This document shows positions 1 to 6,258 of a DNA stretch of 6,468 nt, one piece after another. The position numbers were made by a program, and so were the translations under genes. The stretch's first letter is position 1. The number at the start of each line of letters is the position of its first letter. The DNA is from a bacterium (lineage in GTDB: Bacteria; Planctomycetota; JACOTG01; JAUIME01). The notes under the pieces are model-generated. The model saw only the letters and a program-made list of their open reading frames with translations, did no database searches and was not told where the DNA came from. The stretch is taken from assembly GCA_030433195.1 (NCBI GenBank), contig JAUIME010000313.1, positions 1 to 6,468 on the forward strand, written 5' to 3'.

Positions 1-1696
1 ACGCGTCCGCGACGATCGGCAGATGCGCGAGCTCGACGGTCCCGTCCGCACCGGTCGCGGTCAAGAAGAATCGCCCCGGATCGTCGACTCGCGAAAGCAC
101 TCCAATGGCGAATCGGTCGGTAGGTCCGCCTCGCGGACCGAGCGGCGGGTCGAGCGGCATCGCGCTCACCTTCACGTTCTCGAGCGGTGTACCATCGGCA
201 TCCGTCACGCGAACGCGCACCGATGCGGTCGGCGCGATACGAACTTGGACGTCGGTCACCTCGTTCGTGAGCGGCGGGAACTCGAGCTTCGTCCAACCGA
301 TCCCGGCGTCGGTCGTCGCGAGGATCGTGTTCATGAACGATCCGCTCCCGTTGACACGGTCGGGCATCACGAACGATCCGTCGGCCGCCGAGACTCCCGC
401 ATCGAACACGCGAAACGGCATCGCGAGCTCGCTCGAGCCCCCGAACGACAGGAACACCTGTGCGCCGGCGACCGGCATGCCCGACGCATCTTCGACGACT
501 CCCGAGACGATCGCGCCCCGCTCGAGCACCAGGTCCCCGAGATCGATCACGCCGATCGGTGTCGGGAGAATCCTCGACCGCGGAACGCCGACCGGGTAGT
601 GCGCGCCCCGCAGCATCGGCGCGTAGTCGGGGTGGCGCACCGCGAGATCCGGAGACGTCGAGAACACCGACTGTTTCGCGAACTCCGTCGCCGCGTACGC
701 CTCGGCCGACATCGGCTCGAAGCCGATCGTACAGCGCCCCTCGAGATCGGTGACGCCGCTCGCGACGAGCGCCGAGCCGTCCTCTTGCGGAATCGCGTAG
801 TAGAAAGTCGCCCCCGAAACGGGATCGTCCGTACCCTTCGCGACGACGCGTGCCGTGACGCTTGGCGTCGCCTCGTCGTCTCCCGACGGCGGCTCTTCGG
901 TGCGCGGTGTCGGATCGGGTCCCGGCTCCGGCTCGACCACGGGCTCGGGTTCGGCGACCGCAGCGACCGACGCTTCGAGAACCCACGTTTCTCCCGCGAG
1001 TACTTCTCGTGTATCGTCGCCCGAGCTCCACAGAACCACGCCCGCGAGCACGGTCAAACGCACGGCGGTTGCGAGTCGATTCGGCATGACATCCTCCTCC
1101 CAGAGGTTCTCCACGATCTTCGGGTCGCCTGCCGAATCCGTGATCGACGCCGCGCCTGTCGGGCGCACGTCGATCCGATACGATCCGGACCGGCACGTGA
1201 CCGAACCCCTCGGCGTATGCAGCGTGAAGGGTCCGGCTTCGACGTCGAAGCGAACGTCCGCATCGCTGATGCGTGCGGCGTCGCCCGACCTGGAGACATG
1301 AACGTCGCCGCGCAAGACGGTCGTCTGCACACGCGGTCGATCCGGTGCCCCGAAATCGAGAAGCACCGAGATCCCCGCAACGAGAGCCACGACGACGGCC
1401 GCGATCGCGACGATGCGGGCAAGACGGTGCCGATGAGGCACGAACGACGACCGATCCTCGCGAACCGAGCTCGCGTGCTCGTTCCGCTCGGCGTATGCGT
1501 CCGCGTCTTCGTCCGTCGCGAGCGCATGAACCGGCGGCTCTCGTCGCAGGTTGCCGAACAAGTCGCGATACGTCTCGAGCTCGCGACGACAACGCGCGCA
1601 ATCCTCGACGTGTCGATCGAGGGACGCGTCCGTCCCTCCCAACGCACGTTCGATGATGCGGTCGTCGTTCGGATGCTCGATGTCGATCGGTCTCAT
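1..1696 (-). CDS. Membrane anti-sigma-like protein: ZAS zinc motif, one TM span, FecR-like region and carboxypeptidase-regulatory-like repeats (3' end outside window)
   Basis: The frame stays open from ATG at 1696 to the left edge (565 codons, no stop), so the C-terminus is missing. Residues 1-50 hold HVEDCARC (H29, C33, C36), the HxxxCxxC motif of zinc-binding anti-sigma domains that hold ECF sigma factors at the membrane. A hydrophobic span at about 95-113 is a single TM helix, putting the rest outside the cytoplasm. Residues 124-240 look FecR-like, ending in a G-V-V...S-G...L-A-G-E pattern. A Pro/Glu linker (246-278) leads to Ig-like, carboxypeptidase-regulatory-type repeats near 279-330, 390-445 and 488-560 (for example SGVVEDASGMPVAGAQVFL). 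The start overlaps the upstream sigma stop by four bases (ATGA), with AGGAC 8 nt before it. Known: ZAS proteins inhibit neighbouring ECF factors. Inferred: it controls the overlapping sigma factor, the outer domains sensing an envelope ligand or partner. An internal start at 1087 could yield a shorter form. Confidence 0.85.
   Translation of the reverse strand, partial: MRPIDIEHPNDDRIIERALGGTDASLDRHVEDCARCRRELETYRDLFGNLRREPPVHALATDEDADAYAERNEHASSVREDRSSFVPHRHRLARIVAIAAVVVALVAGISVLLDFGAPDRPRVQTTVLRGDVHVSRSGDAARISDADVRFDVEAGPFTLHTPRGSVTCRSGSYRIDVRPTGAASITDSAGDPKIVENLWEEDVMPNRLATAVRLTVLAGVVLWSSGDDTREVLAGETWVLEASVAAVAEPEPVVEPEPGPDPTPRTEEPPSGDDEATPSVTARVVAKGTDDPVSGATFYYAIPQEDGSALVASGVTDLEGRCTIGFEPMSAEAYAATEFAKQSVFSTSPDLAVRHPDYAPMLRGAHYPVGVPRSRILPTPIGVIDLGDLVLERGAIVSGVVEDASGMPVAGAQVFLSFGGSSELAMPFRVFDAGVSAADGSFVMPDRVNGSGSFMNTILATTDAGIGWTKLEFPPLTNEVTDVQVRIAPTASVRVRVTDADGTPLENVKVSAMPLDPPLGPRGGPTDRFAIGVLSRVDDPGRFFLTATGADGTVELAHLPIVADA
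1085..1100 (-). promoter_or_regulatory. Possible internal translation start inside the anti-sigma-like gene
   Basis: On the minus strand GGAGG (1100-1096), within a longer GGGAGGAGGA (1101-1092), sits 8 nt before an in-frame ATG (1087-1085), residue M204 of the long protein. This is the strongest Shine-Dalgarno match seen within that gene. The codons after it give MPNRLATAVRLTVLAGVVLW, which resembles a signal peptide, though with an Arg inside the hydrophobic stretch. Initiation here would yield a form lacking the ZAS domain and first TM span. Against this, the same residues fit the FecR-like fold of the full-length protein, and GAG-GAG codons could produce the motif by chance. Confidence 0.35.
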
Positions 1697-2235
1697 GGTC
1701 GTCCGTCCTGTTCCGCGCCGTCTTCGTCCGCGGGTGTCGCGAGCGCTCGTCTCACGGTGCGCGCGGCGAGGTACACGTACTGTCGCGCGGTCGCGGCGGT
1801 CGTTTCGAGCGCTTCGGCGAGCTCTTCGTAGCTCATGTCGTCGCGCACTCGTAGCAGCAGGGCTGCACGCTGTTTGGCCGGAAGTTCACGAGCAGCTCGC
1901 CAAGCCGCGGCGATCGTCTCCGATCGCTCGGCGGCCGCCGCCGGGTCGGCCGTGGTCTCACGCACTTCGGCCCGCCGACGCTCGACGGCACCGGAACGCG
2001 CGGTTGCCCACCGCGCGGTCGCGCGCCCTCGATCCATCAGCAGGTGTAGCACCGTGCGATACAGATACGCGCGCGGGCTGCGCTCCGGAGGCCGCGCGAT
2101 CGCGCGAACGAACGCCTCTTGGACGATGTCCTCGGCATCCCCGGCCGCACCCATGCGGCGTGCGAACGAGACGAGCTCGTCGCGCCACCCCGCCGGGTCG
2201 AACACCCGCTCACTCCCGTTCGCATCGACGCTCAT
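1693..2235 (-). CDS. ECF-type RNA polymerase sigma factor (sigma-70 family), cognate to the overlapping anti-sigma-like gene
   Basis: This 180-residue protein is the usual size for an ECF sigma factor: region 2 and region 4 joined by a short Ala/Arg-rich linker. Region 2.2 is seen as DAEDIVQEAF (33-42), the acidic core-binding helix motif in canonical form. Region 2.3-2.4 follows with RAYLYRTVLHLLMDR (55-69). Region 4 covers about 118-165: LPAKQRAALLLR, then SYEELAEAL and the recognition helix. That last helix (TTAATARQYVYLAARTVRR) is less typical than the common VKSRLHRAR form. The stop overlaps the ATG of the anti-sigma-like gene in an ATGA, the arrangement expected of a sigma/anti-sigma pair. 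AAGGG lies only 4 nt before the start, a short spacing. The gene begins 58 nt after the kinase stop, so it may be read from the upstream unit or from its own promoter. Family assignment is firm; the promoter it recognises is unknown. Confidence 0.92.
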   Translation of the reverse strand: MSVDANGSERVFDPAGWRDELVSFARRMGAAGDAEDIVQEAFVRAIARPPERSPRAYLYRTVLHLLMDRGRATARWATARSGAVERRRAEVRETTADPAAAAERSETIAAAWRAARELPAKQRAALLLRVRDDMSYEELAEALETTAATARQYVYLAARTVRRALATPADEDGAEQDGRP

Positions 2236-2256
2236 GTCGCCCTTGATGACGCGCGG

Positions 2257-2282
2257 GACCGGGATCCGTCAATCGAGATTCC
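2257..2282 (-). promoter_or_regulatory. Candidate ECF-type promoter ahead of the sigma/anti-sigma pair
   Basis: Read on the minus strand, the 58-base gap contains GGAAT (2282-2278), a 16-base spacer, then CGGTC (2261-2257). This resembles the ECF layout of a GGAAC-like -35 and a CGTC/CGGT-like -10 at 16-17 bases. It would start transcription near 2250 and leave a leader of about 15 nt carrying the AAGGG ribosome site. ECF factors often drive their own operon, so autoregulation would fit. The match was found by eye in a GC-rich gap and could be chance. A TTGACG (2272-2267) in the same gap has no convincing -10 partner. Confidence 0.3.
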
Positions 2283-2293
2283 GAGGTTTCTGC

Positions 2294-5200
2294 TCAGCGC
2301 GCCGAGAGAACGCGCTCGCAGGCCTCGAGCGCCTCGACAATCCACGCGGGCTCCTGGGAGAGGTCGCCGGCCGCCTCGTGTGCACGGTCGAGCCAGCGTC
2401 GTGCGGCATCGACCTCGCCGAGATGAGCGTGCGCGAGAGCGAGGAAGCTCCAGTCGTTCACGTCGCCACCCGAGCGGGCCTCGACCGAGCGCGCGAGCGC
2501 CTCGACCGCGGCCCCCCAGTTCTCGAGGCGACAGTGCGCGACGCCGAGCGTGTTCCGGTACGCACCGACCTCGGGAGCATGCTCGACCGCACGGCGGGAG
2601 AGCGCGAGGGCTTCTTCGGCATCGCCCCGCGTCCGCTCGGCTTCGAAGACGAGAAACCATGCGAGGTCGTTCTCGATATCGGCGAGGGCGCGGCGACGTA
2701 CGTCGTCGGGGAACTGGTCGAAGAGCTCCTCGCGAATCGCCAGGGCTTTGCGGAGCGCGGTCTTCGCGTCGCGAAACCGGCCCTCGTCGAAGGCTGCGCG
2801 CACGACCCCGTGCAGCGCTATCGCGAACGACTCGGCAATCTCGACGTTCTCTCGTGCGACGGATCGAAGCTCTTCGAACTGCGTCGCCGACGCTTCCCAC
2901 TCGTCGCGTGCGAGCTCCCGGTTCCCTCGACGCTCGGCGAGGGCGGCTCGCGCGGCGCGGCCCGTCGCCAGATCGTGCCGAAATCGCAGGACGCCCGGCG
3001 CCACGCGAACGGCATCGGCCCGCAGCTCGTTCGCGCGACGATAGTGCGTATCGGCTTCGTCGAACTGCCACGTGACGGCGAGAATGTCGGCCATGTGATG
3101 CAGGCTCTCGGCCGCGTCCCGCATGCGCGAAGGGGCGTCCGGCCGCGCATCGAGAATCGCGGTGCGATGCCCGAGCGCGCGCTCGACGAACGACCGCGCG
3201 ACAACCAGGTCACCGAGCTGCAACGCGAGCAGCCCGCGATTCGAAAGGAAGAGCGCGAGGTCCGCGCGGTGTTCGAAGATCGTCGGGTGATCGGCGTGAA
3301 TCGCCGTGAACCCCTCGATCGCGGCGTCGAAATCGCTGCGCGCGCTCGGCCAGTCCGCGGCCTTCGCAGCACACGTACCGCGAAGCCCGATCGACCCGTA
3401 GAGCGCTGCCCGCGTCGCCAGCGGTGCGTGCCCTTGGTCGATCGCGAGCCGGAGCTGCTCGATCGCGCGCGTGTACTCGGTGCGCGCGGCGTCGGGTCGT
3501 CCGCGATTCTCCGCATCGCGCGCGCGATTGCTGTACGCCATGGCGAGTTCGTCCCGAAGCTCGCCCGACTCGGGAGACTCCGCGACGAGTCGCTCCTTCA
3601 GCTCGAGAGCCTCGCGCGCGATCTTGGCCGCGACACTCGAATCCCCGGTTCGCTCCCGCGCAACCGCGAGATTCGAAAGGCTCCGCGCGAGCTCGATTCG
3701 TAGCTCGAGCCGCGTCGGATCGGCCTCGACGAGCCCGCGCTTGAGCTCCACGGAGCACCGATACGCGGCGATCGCGCCTTCCGCATCGGACGACCGAAGC
3801 CGAATGACGCCGAGATTGTTCCACGCCCGCGCGAGCTCTTGCGTCAACCTCGGTGCCGTCTCGGGATTGGCCATGCTCAGCAGCCGTTCGTGCTCGGCGA
3901 TCGATTGCCGGTACGCATCGGCCGCTTCGTCGAAACGATCGAGCGCCTCGTAGATCTTGCCGACTCGACCGCGTGCGAGACTCGCCTCGCGGGCGACCTC
4001 GGGATCATCGCTCGCGTCGATCACGAATCCTTCGTAGTAGCGAAGCGCGTCCTCGAGCAACTCACGGCGCAACTCGATCGAGTGTGGCGTGTCCGCAAGA
4101 CGATCGGTGGCCACGCGCGTGAGGAGCCCGTCGACGACGTCACGTGCCCGGCGAGCGTGCGCCTCGGCGCGATCCCGCTCGCGATCGGCGCGCTGCGATT
4201 CGCGTCGCAACGCGGCGTTCCCGAACACGAGAGCCGCCATCGCGATAACGAGCGCGAGCAGTCCCACGCCCACCGCGATCCGGTGACGATCCGCCACGCG
4301 GACGAGACGCTCCGAGAACGCCAACGGGCGCGCGACGATCGCTTCGCCCGCGAGGAATCGATCGAGATCCGCAGCGAGTTCTCGCATCGACGCGTAGCGA
4401 TCGGCCGGACGCTTGGCCATCGCACGCGCGACGATCGTCGCCAACGGCCGCGAGACGCCCGGGTTCAGCCGGCGAATCGATCGCGGTTCTTTCGCGGCGA
4501 TCGCACGAATCGTCTCGGCTCGATCTCGCCCTTGGAACACAGGCTCGAGCGTGAGCCACTCGTACAGCGTCGCGCCGAGCGAGTACACATCGGTGCGCGC
4601 GTCGACGTCGCGTCGGCCGGCTGCGAGCTCCGGACTGAGGTACGGAACCGACCCGAGCACGTCGCCGGTACGCGTCGCGCTCGAATCGTCCTCGAGCGCG
4701 GCGAGCCCGAAGTCGGCGACACGCAACGTGTCGTCCTCGTCGAGCAAGAGATTCGACGGCTTGACGTCGCGGTGCACCACGCCACGCTCGTGCGCGTGGG
4801 CGAGCGCGTGCGCGGCCTGACCCGCGAAGCGTACGCCCGCACGAACATGCTCCGGTGAGCTCGCGGCCGAACGTACGGTGCGCGCCATCCGCACAGCGAG
4901 CGTCTCGCCCTCGACGTAGCGCATCGCGTAGTAGTGAACGCCCTCGTCGAATCCCACCGCATGCACGGGCACGACATGAGGATGATCGAGACTCGCAGCC
5001 GCACGCGCTTCGCGCCGGAATCGTTCGATACGACGTGGATCGAGCGTCGACGCGTGCGGCAACACTTTGAGCGCGACGCGACGCGCGAGCGAGAGCTGTT
5101 CGGCCTCGTACACGACGCCCATCCCGCCGGACCCGATGCGTCGCAGCAGGCGATAATCGCCAAGCGTCCGCGTCGCGGAATCGCACGGCTCGCTCGCGTG

Positions 5201-5437
5201 GCCCGGCAACGATCCGCCGTCGACGATCGCGCTCGCCGACCGAGAATCGGACCCGAGCTCGTCGAGTGCCTCGAGCATCTCGACCTGACGGCGGACGTCG
5301 ACGGGCTCGAGCGCATGACGCTGCGCGAACGCGTCGACGTCGAACGATGTGCCGCGACGCCTCGCCGAAGCGACGGCTTCCGCGAGCGCGGCGTGGCGAG
5401 CATACGAGCGGTCGTCGTCCCGTGAGTCGCGGATCAT
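2294..5437 (-). CDS. Transmembrane Ser/Thr protein kinase with C-terminal TPR-like repeat array
   Basis: This 1047-residue protein phosphorylates Ser/Thr on partner proteins. Residues 1-92 form a helical, charged N-terminal region common in planctomycete kinases. The Hanks-type kinase domain (about 95-362) appears complete: glycine loop GSGGMGVV (102-109), VALK lysine K124, helix-C E143, catalytic HRDVKPSN (222-229, D224), DFG (242-244), an activation loop with S252, S253, T255 and T257, SPE (268-270), and D283 and R347 of the late subdomains. All catalytic residues are present, so activity is expected. One TM helix spans about 387-405, followed by a charged segment (411-435) and TPR-like repeats from about 486 to the end. 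The kinase should be cytoplasmic and the repeats outside. The ATG overlaps the upstream sigma stop (ATGA) and has GAGGAG 8 nt before it, a strong site. The overlap suggests the kinase acts with that sigma factor; the substrate is not shown. Confidence 0.95.
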   Translation of the reverse strand: MIRDSRDDDRSYARHAALAEAVASARRRGTSFDVDAFAQRHALEPVDVRRQVEMLEALDELGSDSRSASAIVDGGSLPGHASEPCDSATRTLGDYRLLRRIGSGGMGVVYEAEQLSLARRVALKVLPHASTLDPRRIERFRREARAAASLDHPHVVPVHAVGFDEGVHYYAMRYVEGETLAVRMARTVRSAASSPEHVRAGVRFAGQAAHALAHAHERGVVHRDVKPSNLLLDEDDTLRVADFGLAALEDDSSATRTGDVLGSVPYLSPELAAGRRDVDARTDVYSLGATLYEWLTLEPVFQGRDRAETIRAIAAKEPRSIRRLNPGVSRPLATIVARAMAKRPADRYASMRELAADLDRFLAGEAIVARPLAFSERLVRVADRHRIAVGVGLLALVIAMAALVFGNAALRRESQRADRERDRAEAHARRARDVVDGLLTRVATDRLADTPHSIELRRELLEDALRYYEGFVIDASDDPEVAREASLARGRVGKIYEALDRFDEAADAYRQSIAEHERLLSMANPETAPRLTQELARAWNNLGVIRLRSSDAEGAIAAYRCSVELKRGLVEADPTRLELRIELARSLSNLAVARERTGDSSVAAKIAREALELKERLVAESPESGELRDELAMAYSNRARDAENRGRPDAARTEYTRAIEQLRLAIDQGHAPLATRAALYGSIGLRGTCAAKAADWPSARSDFDAAIEGFTAIHADHPTIFEHRADLALFLSNRGLLALQLGDLVVARSFVERALGHRTAILDARPDAPSRMRDAAESLHHMADILAVTWQFDEADTHYRRANELRADAVRVAPGVLRFRHDLATGRAARAALAERRGNRELARDEWEASATQFEELRSVARENVEIAESFAIALHGVVRAAFDEGRFRDAKTALRKALAIREELFDQFPDDVRRRALADIENDLAWFLVFEAERTRGDAEEALALSRRAVEHAPEVGAYRNTLGVAHCRLENWGAAVEALARSVEARSGGDVNDWSFLALAHAHLGEVDAARRWLDRAHEAAGDLSQEPAWIVEALEACERVLSAR
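2687..3982 (-). repeat. Nine consecutive 48-residue TPR-like units in the kinase (144 bp period)
   Basis: Counting residues, equivalent helix positions recur exactly every 48: S486-L487, E534-L535 (ELARAWNNLG), E582-L583 (ELARSLSNLA), E630-L631 (ELAMAYSNRA), A678-L679, D726-L727 (DLALFLSNRG), D774, D822-L823 and S870, with the ninth unit ending before residue 918. No insertion or deletion breaks the register. Each unit shows the TPR helix A pattern, then a G-D/R-F...A helix B and a longer charged helix with an acidic/proline turn. A further, shorter TPR unit (about 958-1022) leaves the 48 register. Sequence identity between units is modest, so this is an old protein repeat rather than a DNA tandem repeat. 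Confidence 0.75.
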
Positions 5438-6081
5438 CGAACCGACTCCTCGCGCGTCGACGCCATCGTGTCACGATCGAGCATGCGTCCGAGCCGTTCG
5501 AGCGCGCGTCCGTAGCGCATCGCCGCGGTCGAAGCCTGAATCCCGAGCGCCGAGGCGACGTCGCGATTGCCGAGTCCTTCGAAGTGCCGCATGAGCAGGA
5601 TGTCGCGATCGTCGTCACCGAGGCGCTCGAGCGCCAGGCGGACGCGACCGCGCCGCTCCTCGCGTTCGGCAGCTTGGCTCGGGCTGGTCTGCGTCGCGGC
5701 GAGCGCTTCCGCGATGCCGGTCGACGATGGCGAAGCCACTTCGCGCCCGACCGCTCGACACTGCGCGCCGCGATGATGCCGCAGAACCTTCAAGAGCCGA
5801 CCGTGCACGAGCCCCCGCAGCCACACGTACAGTGGAACCTTGCGCTCGCGAAGGTACTCGGGGAGGCGATTCGCGGCGTCGAGGTACGACTCTTGGACGA
5901 CGTCCGATGCATCGACGCGTCGATGAACGGGCGCATCCAGCCGCAACCGAACCATGTGGTTCAACCGCGGACGGTAGTGATCGAAGACTTCGGCGAGCGC
6001 CGCACGCTCACCCGCTTCGAGTCGACCGAGCGAGACCGCCAGCGACGGCCGCTCGGGATCTCTCCCTTCCGGACTCTTCAT
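5434..6081 (-). CDS. Sigma-70 family RNA polymerase sigma factor, planctomycete ECF-like type paired with a Ser/Thr kinase
   Basis: This 215-residue protein has sigma region 2 at about 31-101 and region 4 at about 145-200. Region 2.2 is VDASDVVQESYLDAA (56-70), then LPEYLRERKVPLYVWLRG; region 4 includes LGDDDRDILLMRHFEGL and a helix-turn-helix (GNRDVASALGI, 171-181). The RVDASDVVQE core, TSPSQA linker (132-137) and RHFEGL are hallmarks I recognise from the Planctomycetaceae-specific sigma subfamily (TIGR02984-like). The open frame extends 59 codons upstream to 6258, but that part is Arg-rich and crosses the divergent intergenic region. M at 6081 is chosen because the domain begins soon after it. 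Only a weak GGCGGG precedes this ATG, so the start is likely rather than proven. The TGA overlaps the kinase ATG by four bases. No anti-sigma gene is adjacent, so the kinase may be its regulator. The promoter it recognises is unknown. Confidence 0.9.
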   Translation of the reverse strand: MKSPEGRDPERPSLAVSLGRLEAGERAALAEVFDHYRPRLNHMVRLRLDAPVHRRVDASDVVQESYLDAANRLPEYLRERKVPLYVWLRGLVHGRLLKVLRHHRGAQCRAVGREVASPSSTGIAEALAATQTSPSQAAEREERRGRVRLALERLGDDDRDILLMRHFEGLGNRDVASALGIQASTAAMRYGRALERLGRMLDRDTMASTREESVR

Positions 6082-6258
6082 CCCGCCATCGTACTCGCCC
6101 CACGCACGGCTGAGAACGCCTCGGCCAGGGCCGCGCAGAAACTTTCCGCGAGCGACCGGAATTTCCCGTGAATCGCGTGCGACGCTCGGGGGATCCCTCC
6201 CAGGAGCGAGCGCGAACCGCGCTCGTCGTGCGAGAAGACCGAAAGGAAGGGACCTCAA
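6082..6258. promoter_or_regulatory. Divergent intergenic region between the sigma-kinase cluster and the cytochrome gene
   Basis: This 177-base stretch must hold the 5' signals of both the minus-strand cluster and the plus-strand cytochrome gene. No clear housekeeping -35/-10 pair was found on either strand. Visible structure includes two TTTCC-G/C direct repeats starting 19 bases apart (6143-6150 and 6162-6168), a GGAA-T-TTCC dyad (6158-6166), a GGGATCCC palindrome (6190-6197) and a hairpin-forming inverted repeat (6207-6225). A purine-rich ribosome site AAGGAAGG lies just before the plus-strand ATG at 6259. On the minus strand only a weak GGCGGG precedes the ATG at 6081. Confidence 0.55.
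6207..6225. repeat. Perfect 8-bp inverted repeat with 3-base loop in the cytochrome gene leader
   Basis: CGAGCGCG (6207-6214), loop AAC, CGCGCTCG (6218-6225) pair perfectly, and a G-T pair could extend the stem at 6206/6226. The repeat ends 33 bases before the cytochrome ATG. No T-run follows on either strand, so it is not an intrinsic terminator. It may be an operator or an mRNA leader hairpin. In such GC-rich sequence a chance hairpin is also possible. Confidence 0.45.

Noticed and set aside
23..1831. 602-codon open frame on the plus strand
   Set aside because: It lies opposite the anti-sigma-like gene and part of the second sigma gene. Its product is an Arg/Asp/Glu/His-rich string with no recognisable domain, as expected of an antisense frame in GC-rich DNA with strong codon bias.
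2251..2293. Intrinsic terminator between the kinase and the second sigma gene
   Set aside because: The GGACCGGGATCC stretch can pair with itself only weakly and no T-run follows on the minus strand, so read-through remains possible.
1835..3703. 622-codon open frame on the plus strand
   Set aside because: It runs antisense to the second sigma gene and the kinase TPR region, crosses both gene boundaries, and shows only Arg-rich low-complexity sequence.
3839..4858. 339-codon open frame on the plus strand
   Set aside because: Antisense to the kinase domain and TM region, whose motifs on the minus strand are unambiguous; no domain is visible in the plus-strand product.
4140..5618. 492-codon open frame on the minus strand in another phase
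   Set aside because: It overlaps the kinase gene out of frame, is extremely Arg-rich, and begins inside the sigma gene; a frame shadow.
5266..6171. 301-codon open frame on the plus strand
   Set aside because: Antisense to the kinase start, the whole first sigma gene and part of the intergenic region; no domain signal.
6158..6183. ECF-like promoter GGAAT ... CGTGC or CGACG on the plus strand for the cytochrome gene
   Set aside because: The spacing is 13 bases to CGTGC, too short, or 17 bases to CGACG, a poor -10 match; not strong enough to list.
6082..6258. 59-codon upstream extension of the first sigma factor (start at 6258)
   Set aside because: The extra residues are Arg/Pro-rich with no domain match, and this start would consume the whole divergent promoter region up to the cytochrome ATG. 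The domain begins after the ATG at 6081.
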